DNA of 64,000 bases, taken from positions 4,787-68,786 of the forward strand of contig NZ_JOFS01000039.1 of NCBI RefSeq assembly GCF_000719285.1, written 5' to 3'. This document shows positions 1-9,087 of the stretch, piece by piece. Both the position numbers and the translations under genes were made by a program. The notes beneath the pieces were generated by a model. The model was not told the DNA's origin and did no database searches. It was given only the letters and a program-made list of their open reading frames with translations. The stretch is from Streptomyces bicolor (GTDB taxonomy: Bacteria > Actinomycetota > Actinomycetes > Streptomycetales > Streptomycetaceae). Numbering within the stretch: the stretch's first letter is position 1; every line of letters begins with the position of its first letter.

Positions 1-1
1 G

Positions 2-1561
2 CGCGCCTCGCTGCGCGAGGAGTGGGTGCCCGGCGCCGACCTGCGCGACCTGGAACGGCTGCCGCTGCTCGTGGTGGCGGGCGCCCGCCCCGAGGACGAC
101 GCCAAGGCCGTGGACGCGCTGATCGCCGACCTGGACGACGCGGTCCTGCGGGCCACGGCGGCGGGCGGCGGGGAAGCACTTCCGCCCGGCGACGCGTGGG
201 ACGGACGCAGCTTCGCGGTCCTGAACCGGGGCACGCCGGGCTGTGTGGTCACCTCGTCGGGCGACCTCTACATGTCCCTGATGCGCTCCTGCACCGGCTG
301 GCCCTCGGGCCTCTGGGTCGACCCGCCCAGGCGCACGGCACCCGACGGTTCCGGCTTCCAGCTCCAGCGCTGGTCCCACACCTTCGAGTACGCCGTGGTC
401 GCGGGCCCGGGCGACTGGCGGGAGCTGCGGCTGCCGCAGGCCGGGCACGCCTTCAACCATCCGCTGACGGCGCGCTTGAGGGACACGGCCGCCGAGGATG
501 CCGTACTGCCCAGGAAGGCCGTGCTGTTGGGCCTCGAGCCCGCCGGGGAGGTGCTGCTCGACGCGCTCAAGGCGGCCGGCTCGCCGCTCGCACGAGGGAG
601 CGTGGCAGCCGCTGATCCGGCCGGCGGGGTCGTCGTACGGGTGCACGAGGTGAACGGCCGGCCGGTGCGGGCGCGGGTACGCGGGCCGCGGGAGTGGACG
701 GAGGGTGCGCGGGCGGATGTACTGGAGCGGCGGGGGGATCCACTGACGCCCGGCGATCAAGGGACACTCGAACTCGACCTGACCGGTTTCGAGGTGGCCA
801 CCGTCCTGGCCACCGCCCAGGGTGAAACCTCACCCGGCCCCGGCATCGCCGCCCACGAACCCGCCCAGCCCATCGCGACCCGCTACTGGCTCCACAACTC
901 CGGCCCCGCCCCGCGCGGCAACATGCCGGTCGCGGTGTACCTCTCCCCGACCACGCTCACCGTCGCCGACGGCCCCGTCACGGCGACGGTCCGGGTCGGC
1001 TCGGAACTGACCGACGCGCCGGTGTCGGGCACGGTCAGCCTGCACGTCCCGCCCGGCTGGTCCGTCGAGCCGGCCGAACTGCCGTACGCGCTGGGGCCGG
1101 GCGGTTTCACGGTCGCGGAGGTCACGGTGACACCACCGCCCGACCCCGAGCCGGGGCGGCACTGGCTCGCCGCCCGGCTGAGGTACGGCGGGCAGACGTA
1201 CGAGGACGTCGTGCCGCTGGATGCGGGCGACGGGCACAGGGGCCCAACGCTGCGGATGGGGTTGGGAGTTGAGCGGATCGTCGTACGCCATGGCGAACGG
1301 GCCCACGTCCCGGTCACCCTCCACAACACGACCCGAGGACCGATCAACGGCACCCTCTGGGCCGTCTCCTCCTGGGGAACCTGGGCGGGCGTGACCCCGG
1401 GCTGCCAGGGCTTCACCGTGGCAGGAGGGGAGCAAGGGGAGTACGCGATCGAGGTGGACGGCGGCGCGGCACCGCCGGGTTCGTACTGGCTGATGGCGAA
1501 GGCCGGCTGGCACGGGTGCGTGGCGTACACGGCGGCGGTGGAGCTGGAGGTGACGCCATGA
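2..1561 (+). CDS. GH38 alpha-mannosidase, C-terminal part (5' truncated by window edge)
   Basis: The frame is open to the left edge, so only the last 520 or so residues are present. The part seen has the beta-sandwich features of GH38 enzymes: a 'VLNRGTPG' segment, the 'LPQAGHAFNHPL' stretch, and two later Ig/NEW3-like modules rich in Pro, Val and Gly. The catalytic N-terminal domain lies outside the window, so activity cannot be checked. GH38 enzymes release alpha-mannose from mannosides and N-glycans. Its stop overlaps the next gene's start (ATGA), and a sugar ABC importer follows, which fits catabolism of mannose-containing glycans. No signal peptide can be judged. Confidence 0.8.
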   Translation, partial: RASLREEWVPGADLRDLERLPLLVVAGARPEDDAKAVDALIADLDDAVLRATAAGGGEALPPGDAWDGRSFAVLNRGTPGCVVTSSGDLYMSLMRSCTGWPSGLWVDPPRRTAPDGSGFQLQRWSHTFEYAVVAGPGDWRELRLPQAGHAFNHPLTARLRDTAAEDAVLPRKAVLLGLEPAGEVLLDALKAAGSPLARGSVAAADPAGGVVVRVHEVNGRPVRARVRGPREWTEGARADVLERRGDPLTPGDQGTLELDLTGFEVATVLATAQGETSPGPGIAAHEPAQPIATRYWLHNSGPAPRGNMPVAVYLSPTTLTVADGPVTATVRVGSELTDAPVSGTVSLHVPPGWSVEPAELPYALGPGGFTVAEVTVTPPPDPEPGRHWLAARLRYGGQTYEDVVPLDAGDGHRGPTLRMGLGVERIVVRHGERAHVPVTLHNTTRGPINGTLWAVSSWGTWAGVTPGCQGFTVAGGEQGEYAIEVDGGAAPPGSYWLMAKAGWHGCVAYTAAVELEVTP

Positions 1562-2235
1562 CGAGCGACTACGCGGCTCGCGTCCACGGCGAAGAGATCC
1601 GGAAGGAACGCGTGGAGGCCTTTTTGAGAGGCGGTTCGGCAACGCCGCCAAGGGGCGCGGGGAACTGCGCGACCAGCCACAACGCACCCGCAGCCGAACG
1701 ACGACACAACGCGGCACTCTCGATGGAACGCCAACGCCGACGCTGGGCAACGCAAGTAGTACTGATAGACGAACTCGCCCGCCGCACCTGCACGAAGCGC
1801 GGCCTGCCAACCCCATCAGAGATGCAACCGCCTACCACGCTCACCGTGCCGGAGGCAGACGTCGCCGACCTCGGCAGCATCGTCGCCGCAGCCCTCGCCC
1901 ACTCCCCCGCCGCACGCCTCCTCCTCACCACGCTGGAGAACGAGCAGCACATTCCCGAGGAGGCCGTACGCGACTACTACGACCGCAACCGCGACCGCTA
2001 CCTCACCCCGCAGGCCCTCAGGCGCGGCGTCGACCCCTATGGCACATCGGCCACCCCGGCGGACTTCCTCCCGTACGAAGGGGCCCGCGAGGGCATAGCG
2101 CAGGACCTGCGCCAGGCGGCAGCCCGGTACGCGTTCTTCGCCTGGCTGGACCAGGCGCGGACCGGCGTCGAGTACGCCCCAGGACACGAGCACCCGGGCG
2201 ACCCGACCCACCAGGACCACGAGCACCGGCACTGA
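1558..2235 (+). CDS. Small companion protein of the mannosidase, unknown function
   Basis: This 225-residue protein is translationally coupled to the mannosidase gene by an ATGA overlap. I do not recognise a defined family with certainty. The segment 'IPEEAVRDYYDRNRDRYLTP' resembles the N-terminal helical part of SurA/PpiC-type foldases, but no PPIase domain follows. The C-terminus is His/Asp/Glu rich (HEHPGDPTHQDHEHRH), which could bind metal. Residues 32-50 are encoded by a copy of a dispersed repeat that also occurs near 20.7 kb, so part of the protein looks like an in-frame insertion. No signal peptide or membrane segment is seen. Function is open. Confidence 0.65.
   Translation: MTSDYAARVHGEEIRKERVEAFLRGGSATPPRGAGNCATSHNAPAAERRHNAALSMERQRRRWATQVVLIDELARRTCTKRGLPTPSEMQPPTTLTVPEADVADLGSIVAAALAHSPAARLLLTTLENEQHIPEEAVRDYYDRNRDRYLTPQALRRGVDPYGTSATPADFLPYEGAREGIAQDLRQAAARYAFFAWLDQARTGVEYAPGHEHPGDPTHQDHEHRH
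1651..1681 (+). repeat. Dispersed GC-rich Streptomyces repeat, copy 1 (inside a CDS)
   Basis: Thirty-one bases starting AGGGGCGCGGGGAACTGCGC are identical to a copy at 20693-20723. This copy lies inside the mannosidase companion gene, starts on a codon boundary and keeps the frame open. The other copy is intergenic. Confidence 0.8.
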
Positions 2236-2316
2236 ACGGAACGTAAAAGCAACACGGCAACCCATTGACCTCCGATGAATCCTGGTCCATCTTTTCATCA
2301 ATCCAAGTCCAAGTTG

Positions 2317-2329
2317 GTGATTTGAACCA
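2317..2329 (+). promoter_or_regulatory. Putative operator of the sugar importer operon
   Basis: The site GTGATTTGAACCA lies about 60 bases upstream of the solute-binding protein start. Its exact reverse complement TGGTTCAAATCAC lies at 9060-9072 between two divergent sugar genes. With flanking bases this copy reads TGGT-N7-ACCA, a short dyad like those bound by GntR or LacI regulators. No regulator gene is visible in the window, so the protein that binds is unknown. Confidence 0.5.
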
Positions 2330-2387
2330 GCCACTATCGGCGAACACCAGCGAACCAGCCGCCCAGTTCGGCCGCAGGAGGGCACCC

Positions 2388-3761
2388 ATGCGCGCAAGCA
2401 GACTTCCCGGATCCCTGGCATGTTTCCTCGCCCTGGCACTCGCGGCCGCCGGCTGCGGCCTCTCCGGCGGCGGCTCCGACGAGGGCGAGGCCACCGCCGG
2501 CGGCTGCAAGGTCGACAAGGCGAACGTCGGGGACGGGGCGCTCACCGGGGACATCAAGGGCGACATCACCTTCCAGACGACCAATCTGAAGAAAGACTTC
2601 GGTGGCTACTTCAACAGCGTCATCGCCGCCTTCGAGAAGGAGCACCCGGGCACGAAGGTGAAGTGGATCGACGACCCCGGCGACGCCACCTTCACCCAGC
2701 GCCTGGTCGCCGACGCGCAGGGCTGCACGCTGCCGGACGTGGTCAACATCAACGTCAACACGGCGGTGGCGCTGACCAAGAACGGCTACCTGCTCAACCT
2801 CGACAAGAAGGCGCCCGACGCGGGTAAGCCGTTCACCGAGTCGATGTGGGAGTCGAGCACCTACGCCGAGGCCGACGGCACCAAGGTGCACAGCGTGCTG
2901 CCCTGGTACTCCGGCGGCATCGTGCAGACCTTCAACACCGATCTCATGAAGAAGGCGGGCCTGGACCCGGCCAAACCTCCGACGTCCATCCTCGGTCTGT
3001 TCGCCGACGCCGAGAAGATAGCGAAGGCCTCCGACGGCGAGTACTACGCCTTCCTCGCCAACCCCTCGCTGCGCATCCCGGCCGACTGGCAGCAGATGGG
3101 CATCAAGGTCCTCGCCGACGACGGCAAGAAGTTCACCTTCGCCGACGACCCGAAGACCGTGCAGTGGGTCGAGGGCATGACCCGGCTCTACAAGGCCGGC
3201 GCGATGCCGAAGGACTCCCTGTCCTCCAACCAGGACCCGTCCAACGTGTACGGCCAGGGCAAGCTGGTCTACGGCTCGACGAACCCCAACTTCCTGCGCT
3301 TCATCGAGCAGAACAACCCGTCCATCTACAAGAAGACGGGCGTCGCCCGCTACATGCTGGACGACCTCGGCCACACCGTCGGCGCCCCGCAGTACATCGG
3401 CACCGCGTCCACCAGCAAGAACGCGGTGACCGCACTCGCCTTCGCACAGTTCCTGACCAACGCGGAGAACCAGCTGGAGTGGGCGAAGGACCCGAACGTC
3501 GTCATCTTCCCCTCGACGACGGAGTCGTTGAAGGACCCGTTCTTCCAGAAGGTGGAGGGCGGCGACCCGTTCGCCGAGGCCCGCAAGATCGTCGCCGGTG
3601 ACCGGCAGACCGCCACGGCGGACGAGATCGCCCTCACGCCGGGCGAGTTGAACGCCGTCTCCGCCCAGATCCAGCTCGCCATGCAGGGCAAGAAGAGCGC
3701 GCAGGACGCCCTCGACGAGGCCCAGTCGAAGGCCAACGAGCTGATCGAACAGGGCAGCTGA
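2388..3761 (+). CDS. Sugar ABC transporter solute-binding lipoprotein
   Basis: The protein has 457 residues. The ATG at 2388 is preceded by AGGAGGG, and it gives a classic lipoprotein signal: Arg near the N-terminus, a hydrophobic core, then the lipobox LAAAGC. The remainder is a type 1 extracellular solute-binding domain (family SBP_bac_1) of the normal length. Asn- and Trp-rich stretches such as 'WYSGGIVQTFNTDLM' are typical of carbohydrate binders. It should be anchored outside the membrane and deliver a sugar or oligosaccharide to the two permeases just downstream. No ATPase gene is present, as usual for Streptomyces sugar importers, which share MsiK. The neighbouring mannosidase suggests a mannoside ligand, but this is inference. 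Confidence 0.92.
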   Translation: MRASRLPGSLACFLALALAAAGCGLSGGGSDEGEATAGGCKVDKANVGDGALTGDIKGDITFQTTNLKKDFGGYFNSVIAAFEKEHPGTKVKWIDDPGDATFTQRLVADAQGCTLPDVVNINVNTAVALTKNGYLLNLDKKAPDAGKPFTESMWESSTYAEADGTKVHSVLPWYSGGIVQTFNTDLMKKAGLDPAKPPTSILGLFADAEKIAKASDGEYYAFLANPSLRIPADWQQMGIKVLADDGKKFTFADDPKTVQWVEGMTRLYKAGAMPKDSLSSNQDPSNVYGQGKLVYGSTNPNFLRFIEQNNPSIYKKTGVARYMLDDLGHTVGAPQYIGTASTSKNAVTALAFAQFLTNAENQLEWAKDPNVVIFPSTTESLKDPFFQKVEGGDPFAEARKIVAGDRQTATADEIALTPGELNAVSAQIQLAMQGKKSAQDALDEAQSKANELIEQGS

Positions 3762-3763
3762 CG

Positions 3764-4804
3764 ATGGCTCAGCGCACCGCACCCGCCAAGGCGCCCGTCC
3801 CCGCTCCCCCGGGGGCGGGCGCCCCGCGCCCCGGCGCTTCCCCGACGCCCCCTCCGCCGGGGTTCCTGCGCCGCGCCCTTCGCACCGTCACCCCCGGCCC
3901 GACGGCGGACGCGGGGGGCGCGGCGCTGTACCGCCGCTGGTGGCTGCCCTGGCTGTGGATGCTCCCGGCGATCGTCGGCACGACGGTCTTCGGGGTGTTC
4001 CCGTTCCTCAACACGATCCTGGTGTCCTTCACCGACGCCAAGCCGCTCGGCGGCGCGTACGACGTGGTGGGCCTGGACAACTACACCCGGATGCTGGGGG
4101 ACTCGGACTTCTGGCTGGCCACCCGCAACAGCATCCTCTACGCGGTGATCGTCGTTCCGCTGATGGTCCTGCTGCCGCTGCTGCTCGCGGTCCTGGTGGA
4201 GAAGAACCTCCCCGGCATCGGCTTCTTCCGCTTCGCCTTCTACACCCCGGTCCTCGCCTCCAGCGTGGTCGTCGGCCTGAGCTGGCAGTGGCTGCTGAGC
4301 GACCAGGGCCTGGTCAACACCTGGCTCCAGAAGGCCCACCTCATCCGCGAGGCGATTCCCTTCCTCTCCGACTCGTGGCTGATCCTGCTGTCGGCGATGG
4401 GCCTGACGCTGTGGAAGGGCCTCGGCTGGTACATGATCTTCTATCTGGCCGCGCTGGGGAACGTGCCCAGGGAACTGCACGAGGCGGCGGCGGTGGACGG
4501 CGCCGGCGCGGTACGCCGCTTCTGGCACGTCACCGTGCCCGGCGTACGCACCTCGATGATGCTGGTGGGCACCCTCACCGGCATCGGCTCGCTGCGCGTC
4601 TTCACCGAGATCTACATGCTCGGCGGCTCCACCGGCGGCCCCGGCGGCGCCGACCGCACCCTCCCGTTCTACATCCGGGACGTCGGCCTCGACCCGCTCA
4701 CCGGCAACGCCGGCTACGGCGCGGCGGTCAGCGTCGCTCTGTTCGCACTCACCCTGGGCCTCACGCTGCTCGCCCAGCGCCTCACGAAGGAGGACGAGGC
4801 ATGA
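3764..4804 (+). CDS. Sugar ABC transporter permease, MalF-like
   Basis: A 346-residue inner-membrane permease starts 2 bases after the binding-protein stop. After a Pro-rich cytoplasmic tail of about 60 residues, six hydrophobic segments follow, the first around 'LWMLPAIVGTTVFGVFPFL'. The EAA loop that docks on the ATPase is seen as 'EAAAVDGAGAVRRFWHVTVPG'. Together with the next gene it forms the heterodimeric channel of a CUT1 carbohydrate importer. Its stop overlaps the next start. Confidence 0.92.
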   Translation: MAQRTAPAKAPVPAPPGAGAPRPGASPTPPPPGFLRRALRTVTPGPTADAGGAALYRRWWLPWLWMLPAIVGTTVFGVFPFLNTILVSFTDAKPLGGAYDVVGLDNYTRMLGDSDFWLATRNSILYAVIVVPLMVLLPLLLAVLVEKNLPGIGFFRFAFYTPVLASSVVVGLSWQWLLSDQGLVNTWLQKAHLIREAIPFLSDSWLILLSAMGLTLWKGLGWYMIFYLAALGNVPRELHEAAAVDGAGAVRRFWHVTVPGVRTSMMLVGTLTGIGSLRVFTEIYMLGGSTGGPGGADRTLPFYIRDVGLDPLTGNAGYGAAVSVALFALTLGLTLLAQRLTKEDEA

Positions 4805-5706
4805 CGACCGCTTCGGAGGGCGTGACGAGCGCGCCGGCCCCGGTGCAGCGCCGACGCCTGATGCCCCGCTGGCGCGACTACGGCCGCCCCCGCGAACTCG
4901 TCGTCCGCTACGTGCTGTTGGTCTTCGTCCTGTTCATCACCGTCGGCCCGCTGCTGTGGCAGGTGCTGTCGTCCCTGAAGGGCGCCGGCGAGGACGTCTT
5001 CGGCGCGGGCGCCTCGCTCATCCCCCACCACCCGACCCTGCGGGCCTACCGCGAGGTGTTCGACCAGGTGCCGGTGTGGACGTACATCAGGAACAGCCTG
5101 TTCGTCGCGGTCATCTCGATCACCAGCCAGCTCGTGTTCTCCACCATGGCCGGCTACATGCTGTCCAAGCCCGGCTGGAAGGGCCGCAAGCTGGTGTGGG
5201 TGCTGCTGATGGCGTCCATGATGTTCCCGTTCGAGTCGATCATGGTTTCGCTGTTCCTCAGCATCCGGGACCTCGGTCTGGTCGACAACCTCGTCGGCGT
5301 CTGGCTGCCCGGCTTCGTCGCCGCCATCAACGTCCTCATCATGCGGGCCGCGTTCCTCGCCGTCCCGCGCGAGATCGAGGACGCGGCGATGCTGGACGGC
5401 GCGGGCGAGTGGAAGCGATTCCGCCACCTGTACCTGCCCTCCGCCTACGGCGCGATCCTGGTCGTCACCATCAACACCTTCATCAGCGCCTGGGACGACT
5501 TCCTCTGGCCGCTGATCGTGCTGCGCTCCGAGGAGCACTTCACGCTGACGCTGGGGCTGGCCCGGCTGCAGACGTCGTCGTTCGGGTACGACCAGCGGCT
5601 GGTGATGGCGGGGTCGGTGATCTCGGTGATTCCGGTGCTGGTGCTGTTCGTGATCACGCAGCGGTGGTTCTACCGGGGGGTTTCCTCGGGGGCCGTGAAG
5701 CTCTGA
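4801..5706 (+). CDS. Sugar ABC transporter permease, MalG-like
   Basis: A 301-residue permease whose ATG at 4801 overlaps the previous stop (ATGA), so translation is coupled. It shows six membrane segments and the EAA loop 'EIEDAAMLDGAGEWKRF'. It pairs with the MalF-like protein. Its last 37 bases overlap the 3' end of the convergent GH3 gene, so no terminator separates the two. Confidence 0.92.
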   Translation: MTTASEGVTSAPAPVQRRRLMPRWRDYGRPRELVVRYVLLVFVLFITVGPLLWQVLSSLKGAGEDVFGAGASLIPHHPTLRAYREVFDQVPVWTYIRNSLFVAVISITSQLVFSTMAGYMLSKPGWKGRKLVWVLLMASMMFPFESIMVSLFLSIRDLGLVDNLVGVWLPGFVAAINVLIMRAAFLAVPREIEDAAMLDGAGEWKRFRHLYLPSAYGAILVVTINTFISAWDDFLWPLIVLRSEEHFTLTLGLARLQTSSFGYDQRLVMAGSVISVIPVLVLFVITQRWFYRGVSSGAVKL

Positions 5707-7979
5707 GTCGGTATGGCGGTCAGTGCCGCCCGTGCCGACTCGGCGACGCGGAACTCGACCACGGTGCCCGTACCGGGCAGCTCGGCACCGAGCGGGAACG
5801 TGACCGTGCGGGTCTCGCCCGGCGCCAGGTCGACGGCCTGGAAGCCGCACAGCTCCAGCGTGCGCGGCCACACGGGAGTCCGCAGTCGGCGCAGGTAGAG
5901 CTGAGCGACGGAACGGCCTTGGCGCCGCCCTGTGTTGGTGATGTCGACCTCGACGGTCCGCCCTGACTGCCGGGGCGGACCGTAGGCGAAGGTCGTGTAC
6001 GACAGCCCGTCCCCGAAGGAGTACCGCGGCTCGGCGTTCTCGTCCACGTAGCCGCCGTACTCGATGTCCTTGTGGTTGTAGTAGACGGGGAGTTGGGCGG
6101 CCGAGCGAGGTACGGAGAGGGGCAGCCGGCCGACGGGCTCGGTGAACCCGAGCAGCACCTCGGCGATCGCCGTGCCGCCCCACGGCCCCGGATACCAGGC
6201 GGTGAGCAGCGCTCCGGCCGTGTCGGGCACGACGTGCGGACGGCCCTGGACGAGGACGACCGCCGTCGGCGTGCCCGTCGCGACCACGGCGTCCAGGAGT
6301 GCGTACTGGGCGCGGCCCAGCTCCAGCCCCGCCAGGTCGGCACCCTCACCGCAGGTCATGTGGGAAACGGCGGTCCGCGCGGCTCCGTTGGCGTCGAACT
6401 CCGTGTCGGGCGTACGGGCGCTGCTGCCGCCCAGCACGAGCACGGCCACGTCGGAGGCGGCGGCCGCGGCGACGGCCTCGGGGACGCCGGAGAGGTCGGC
6501 GCCGGTCAGGGCACAGCCGGGGGCGTGGCGGATGTCGACGCCGGGTGGGGCGAGGGTGCGCAGGGCGTCGAGGACGCTCGTGCCCGTGGTGCGGTGTTGC
6601 GGAGCCGTGTAGTCGCCCAACTGGTGGGCCGTCATCGCCGATTGGGGGCCCAGTACGGCGATACGCGAGACGGAGGCCGGGACCGGCAGGACGCCGTCGT
6701 TGCGGAGCAGCGTGACGGCGGCCCGGGCGAGGGCACCGCTGATCTCCCTGCCTCCGGTGGGCGGTGGGGTGGTGACCTGCCGCCGGTCGAACAGGCCCAG
6801 GCGGAACTTCAGGCGCAGGACGCGGGCGACGGCGGCGTCGAGGGTCCCCTCGCTCACCAGGCCCCGCTCGACGGCCTCCTCGAGACGGGTGAAGCCCTCG
6901 TCCCACAGGCTCAGGTCGACGCCGGCCGCCAGCGCGAGCGCCCCGGCGGAGACCTTGTCGCCGGTGATGCGGGCCAGCCGGTCGACGGCGAGCCCGTCCG
7001 CCATGACGAGGCCCTCGAACCCCCAGCGCTCTCTGAGAAGTTCGGTGAGCAGCGTGCGGTTGCCGGCGCAGGGCAGGCCGTCGACCTCGTTGTACGCGGC
7101 CATGACGGCGGCGGCACCGGCTCGGACTCCGGCGCGGGCGGCGGGGAGGTGGATCTCGTGCAGCTCCCGGAGCCCCAGCTCGGACTCGGCTGAGTTACGG
7201 CCGCCGACGGTGGCGCCCTGTCCGGCGAAGTGCTTGAGGACGACGGGGGCCTTGTCGGCGGCGAACCGCTCCCCCGCGCCCTGCATGCCACGGACCACGG
7301 CCTCCGTCAACCGGGCGGCCAGGTAGGGGTCCTCACCGAAGCACTCCTCCGTACGTCCCCAGCGCGGGTCGCGGGCGATGTCGAGTGCCGAGACCAGCGC
7401 GACATGCCCGCCCCGGGCGCGCAGTTCGGCGGCGGCGTGCGCGGCGGCCCGCTCGTACAGCTCGGGGTCCCAGGTCGCGCCGACGGCCAGGTTGACCGGC
7501 AGGACGGTGGCGTCCAGGGCCATGAGCCCGTGCGGCACCTCCTCGACGAACAGGGCGGGAATGCCCAGCCGGCTGCGCTCGACGACATGCCGCTGCACCA
7601 GGTCGGCGAGGGCCGCGGCGTCCTCGGCACCGGGGCCGTCGCCGTGGTCGACGCCGGACCAGGCGTCGGCGCGCTGGAGCCCGTACAGGGCGCCGAGTCC
7701 CTCGAAGCGGTCGGTCTCGGCGTACAGGGCGTCGGTGAGTTGGTAGCCGCCGTCGGGGGTGCGGCGGTAGGCGTTCCAGCCGTACATGCGCTGGTTGAGC
7801 TGGCCGACCTTCTCGCGCAGGGTCATGCGGGAGAGGAGGTCGCGGACTCGGGTGTCGACGGGGGCGGTGGGGTCGCGGTAGAGCGGGGCGGGGCCGTCCT
7901 GCGGATGGCCGTCGCGGCTGTTGCTGTCGTCGAGACGCTGGGGCTCGGCCTCGGTGGCACCGTGTCGCGGAGTCGGCAT
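5670..7979 (-). CDS. GH3 beta-glycosidase (glucosidase/xylosidase type)
   Basis: A 769-residue protein without an export signal, so probably cytoplasmic. It has the full GH3 layout: the N-terminal (beta/alpha)8 barrel with 'EEVPHG', 'KHFAGQGA' and the nucleophile Asp in 'VMADGLAVDRL', then the alpha/beta sandwich, then a C-terminal fibronectin-III-like domain ('SYTTFAYGP...VEVDITNTG'). Such enzymes remove beta-linked glucose or xylose from the ends of imported oligosaccharides. The start at 7979 has an AAAGGGA ribosome site. It lies convergent to the importer and probably degrades what it brings in. The exact substrate cannot be read from the sequence. Confidence 0.9.
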   Translation of the reverse strand: MPTPRHGATEAEPQRLDDSNSRDGHPQDGPAPLYRDPTAPVDTRVRDLLSRMTLREKVGQLNQRMYGWNAYRRTPDGGYQLTDALYAETDRFEGLGALYGLQRADAWSGVDHGDGPGAEDAAALADLVQRHVVERSRLGIPALFVEEVPHGLMALDATVLPVNLAVGATWDPELYERAAAHAAAELRARGGHVALVSALDIARDPRWGRTEECFGEDPYLAARLTEAVVRGMQGAGERFAADKAPVVLKHFAGQGATVGGRNSAESELGLRELHEIHLPAARAGVRAGAAAVMAAYNEVDGLPCAGNRTLLTELLRERWGFEGLVMADGLAVDRLARITGDKVSAGALALAAGVDLSLWDEGFTRLEEAVERGLVSEGTLDAAVARVLRLKFRLGLFDRRQVTTPPPTGGREISGALARAAVTLLRNDGVLPVPASVSRIAVLGPQSAMTAHQLGDYTAPQHRTTGTSVLDALRTLAPPGVDIRHAPGCALTGADLSGVPEAVAAAAASDVAVLVLGGSSARTPDTEFDANGAARTAVSHMTCGEGADLAGLELGRAQYALLDAVVATGTPTAVVLVQGRPHVVPDTAGALLTAWYPGPWGGTAIAEVLLGFTEPVGRLPLSVPRSAAQLPVYYNHKDIEYGGYVDENAEPRYSFGDGLSYTTFAYGPPRQSGRTVEVDITNTGRRQGRSVAQLYLRRLRTPVWPRTLELCGFQAVDLAPGETRTVTFPLGAELPGTGTVVEFRVAESARAALTAIPTQSFTAPEETPR

Positions 7980-8053
7980 GCGGCCGGTCCCTTTCGTGCG
8001 TTCGGTTCGGGTGGGCGGTTTGTGCGAGCGTTCCGGGCCGGCAGTCGGTGCGT

Positions 8054-9079
8054 TCAGACGGCGAGCCGCGCGAGAGCAACCGCCCCCCAGGAGCCGTCCG
8101 CGACCCAGTCGAGGGTGAGTCCGAGCGACCGCAGACGGACGGTGAGGGGCGCCGTCAGCGGTCCTTCGGGGCCGAGCAGGCCCCCCGTGGCGACGACCCG
8201 CTCCCCTGGCCGGGGATCGAGGGCGCGGACGTAGCCGGTGAGATGGTCGGCGGCCGTGTCGAGGATCCCCTCGGCCACGGCGTCCTCGTGCCGGGCGGCC
8301 TCGGCGACCAGCGGTGCGAACTCGGCGAGCCGGACCGGCGGTCGCTCCATGACGGCGGGGAGCAGGTGCATGCGGTAGGCCTCACGCCGGGCCCGCGTCC
8401 AAGGCCCTGGGGCGTGCGGTCCCGGAGCCTCACCCGGCAGGACGTCCTGCGGTACGCCCAGCGCCCGCCCGACCGACGCGGCCAGCGCCGTCGGCCCGCC
8501 CCGCCCGTCGGCCATGCGCAGCGCCACCCGCACCGCCTCGCGCCCGATCCAGAAGCCGCCACCGTCGTCGCCGAGCAGCCAGCCGTCGCCGCCGGCGGTC
8601 GTGGTGCACGCGCGTGCGGTGATGCGCGCCGCGACCGCGCCGGTGCCGGCCACCAGGGCGAGGCCGTCGGCGGGGCTGCCGGGCGCGGAGGCGAACGCGG
8701 CCTCGATGTCGCTGTGGATCTCGACCGAGCCGGCGGCGATGCCGAGCCGACGCAGCGCGACGGTGAGCGCGGCATGCGCCTTGACCCGGCCCGGCTCGTC
8801 CGGGGCGGTCCGGGAGGCGCCGGCGAACCCGCCCGCCACGGCCACGACACGGCCGCGCAGCCCCTCCGGAACGGCGCCCGCGACAGCCTCGACGAGATGC
8901 TCGGTGAGCTGCGCGCCGGGCACGGTCAGGGCGTTGCCCGGCCCGCCGACGCCCTCGCCCTCGGGCTCGCCCTCGCGCAGGGGCGCCAGGACGGCGCGGG
9001 TGCGGGTGCCGCCGGCGTCCAGGCCGACGACGTACGCCGGTACCCGACCGGACGAAGTTTGGTTCAAATCACTATTCAT
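8054..9079 (-). CDS. BadF/BadG-type sugar kinase (N-acetylglucosamine kinase-like)
   Basis: About 341 residues of the ASKHA ATPase fold. The phosphate loop is 'VVGLDAGGTRTRAVL', a later 'LVAGTGAVAARI' fits the second phosphate motif, and 'DGWLLGDDGGGFWIGREAV' is the hallmark of the BadF/GlcNAc-kinase family. It probably phosphorylates a hexosamine or related sugar from the locus. The start is uncertain: ATG at 9079 is chosen; ATG at 9103 would overlap the divergent hydrolase gene. With the 9079 start, the shared operator at 9060-9072 falls in the first codons, so binding there could block transcription of this gene and of its divergent neighbour. Confidence 0.8.
   Translation of the reverse strand: MNSDLNQTSSGRVPAYVVGLDAGGTRTRAVLAPLREGEPEGEGVGGPGNALTVPGAQLTEHLVEAVAGAVPEGLRGRVVAVAGGFAGASRTAPDEPGRVKAHAALTVALRRLGIAAGSVEIHSDIEAAFASAPGSPADGLALVAGTGAVAARITARACTTTAGGDGWLLGDDGGGFWIGREAVRVALRMADGRGGPTALAASVGRALGVPQDVLPGEAPGPHAPGPWTRARREAYRMHLLPAVMERPPVRLAEFAPLVAEAARHEDAVAEGILDTAADHLTGYVRALDPRPGERVVATGGLLGPEGPLTAPLTVRLRSLGLTLDWVADGSWGAVALARLAV
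9060..9072 (+). promoter_or_regulatory. Second copy of the sugar-locus operator
   Basis: TGGTTCAAATCAC here is the exact reverse complement of 2317-2329. It sits in the compact divergent promoter region between the BadF kinase and the GH-A hydrolase, about 16 bases before the hydrolase ATG. The shared site predicts coregulation of importer, kinase and hydrolase. Confidence 0.5.
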
Positions 9080-9087
9080 TGGCGACC

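Noticed and set aside
883..1816. Long minus-strand open frames opposite the mannosidase
   Set aside because: They are shadows of the plus-strand gene in high-GC DNA, with Arg/Ala/Pro-rich nonsense composition and no motif.
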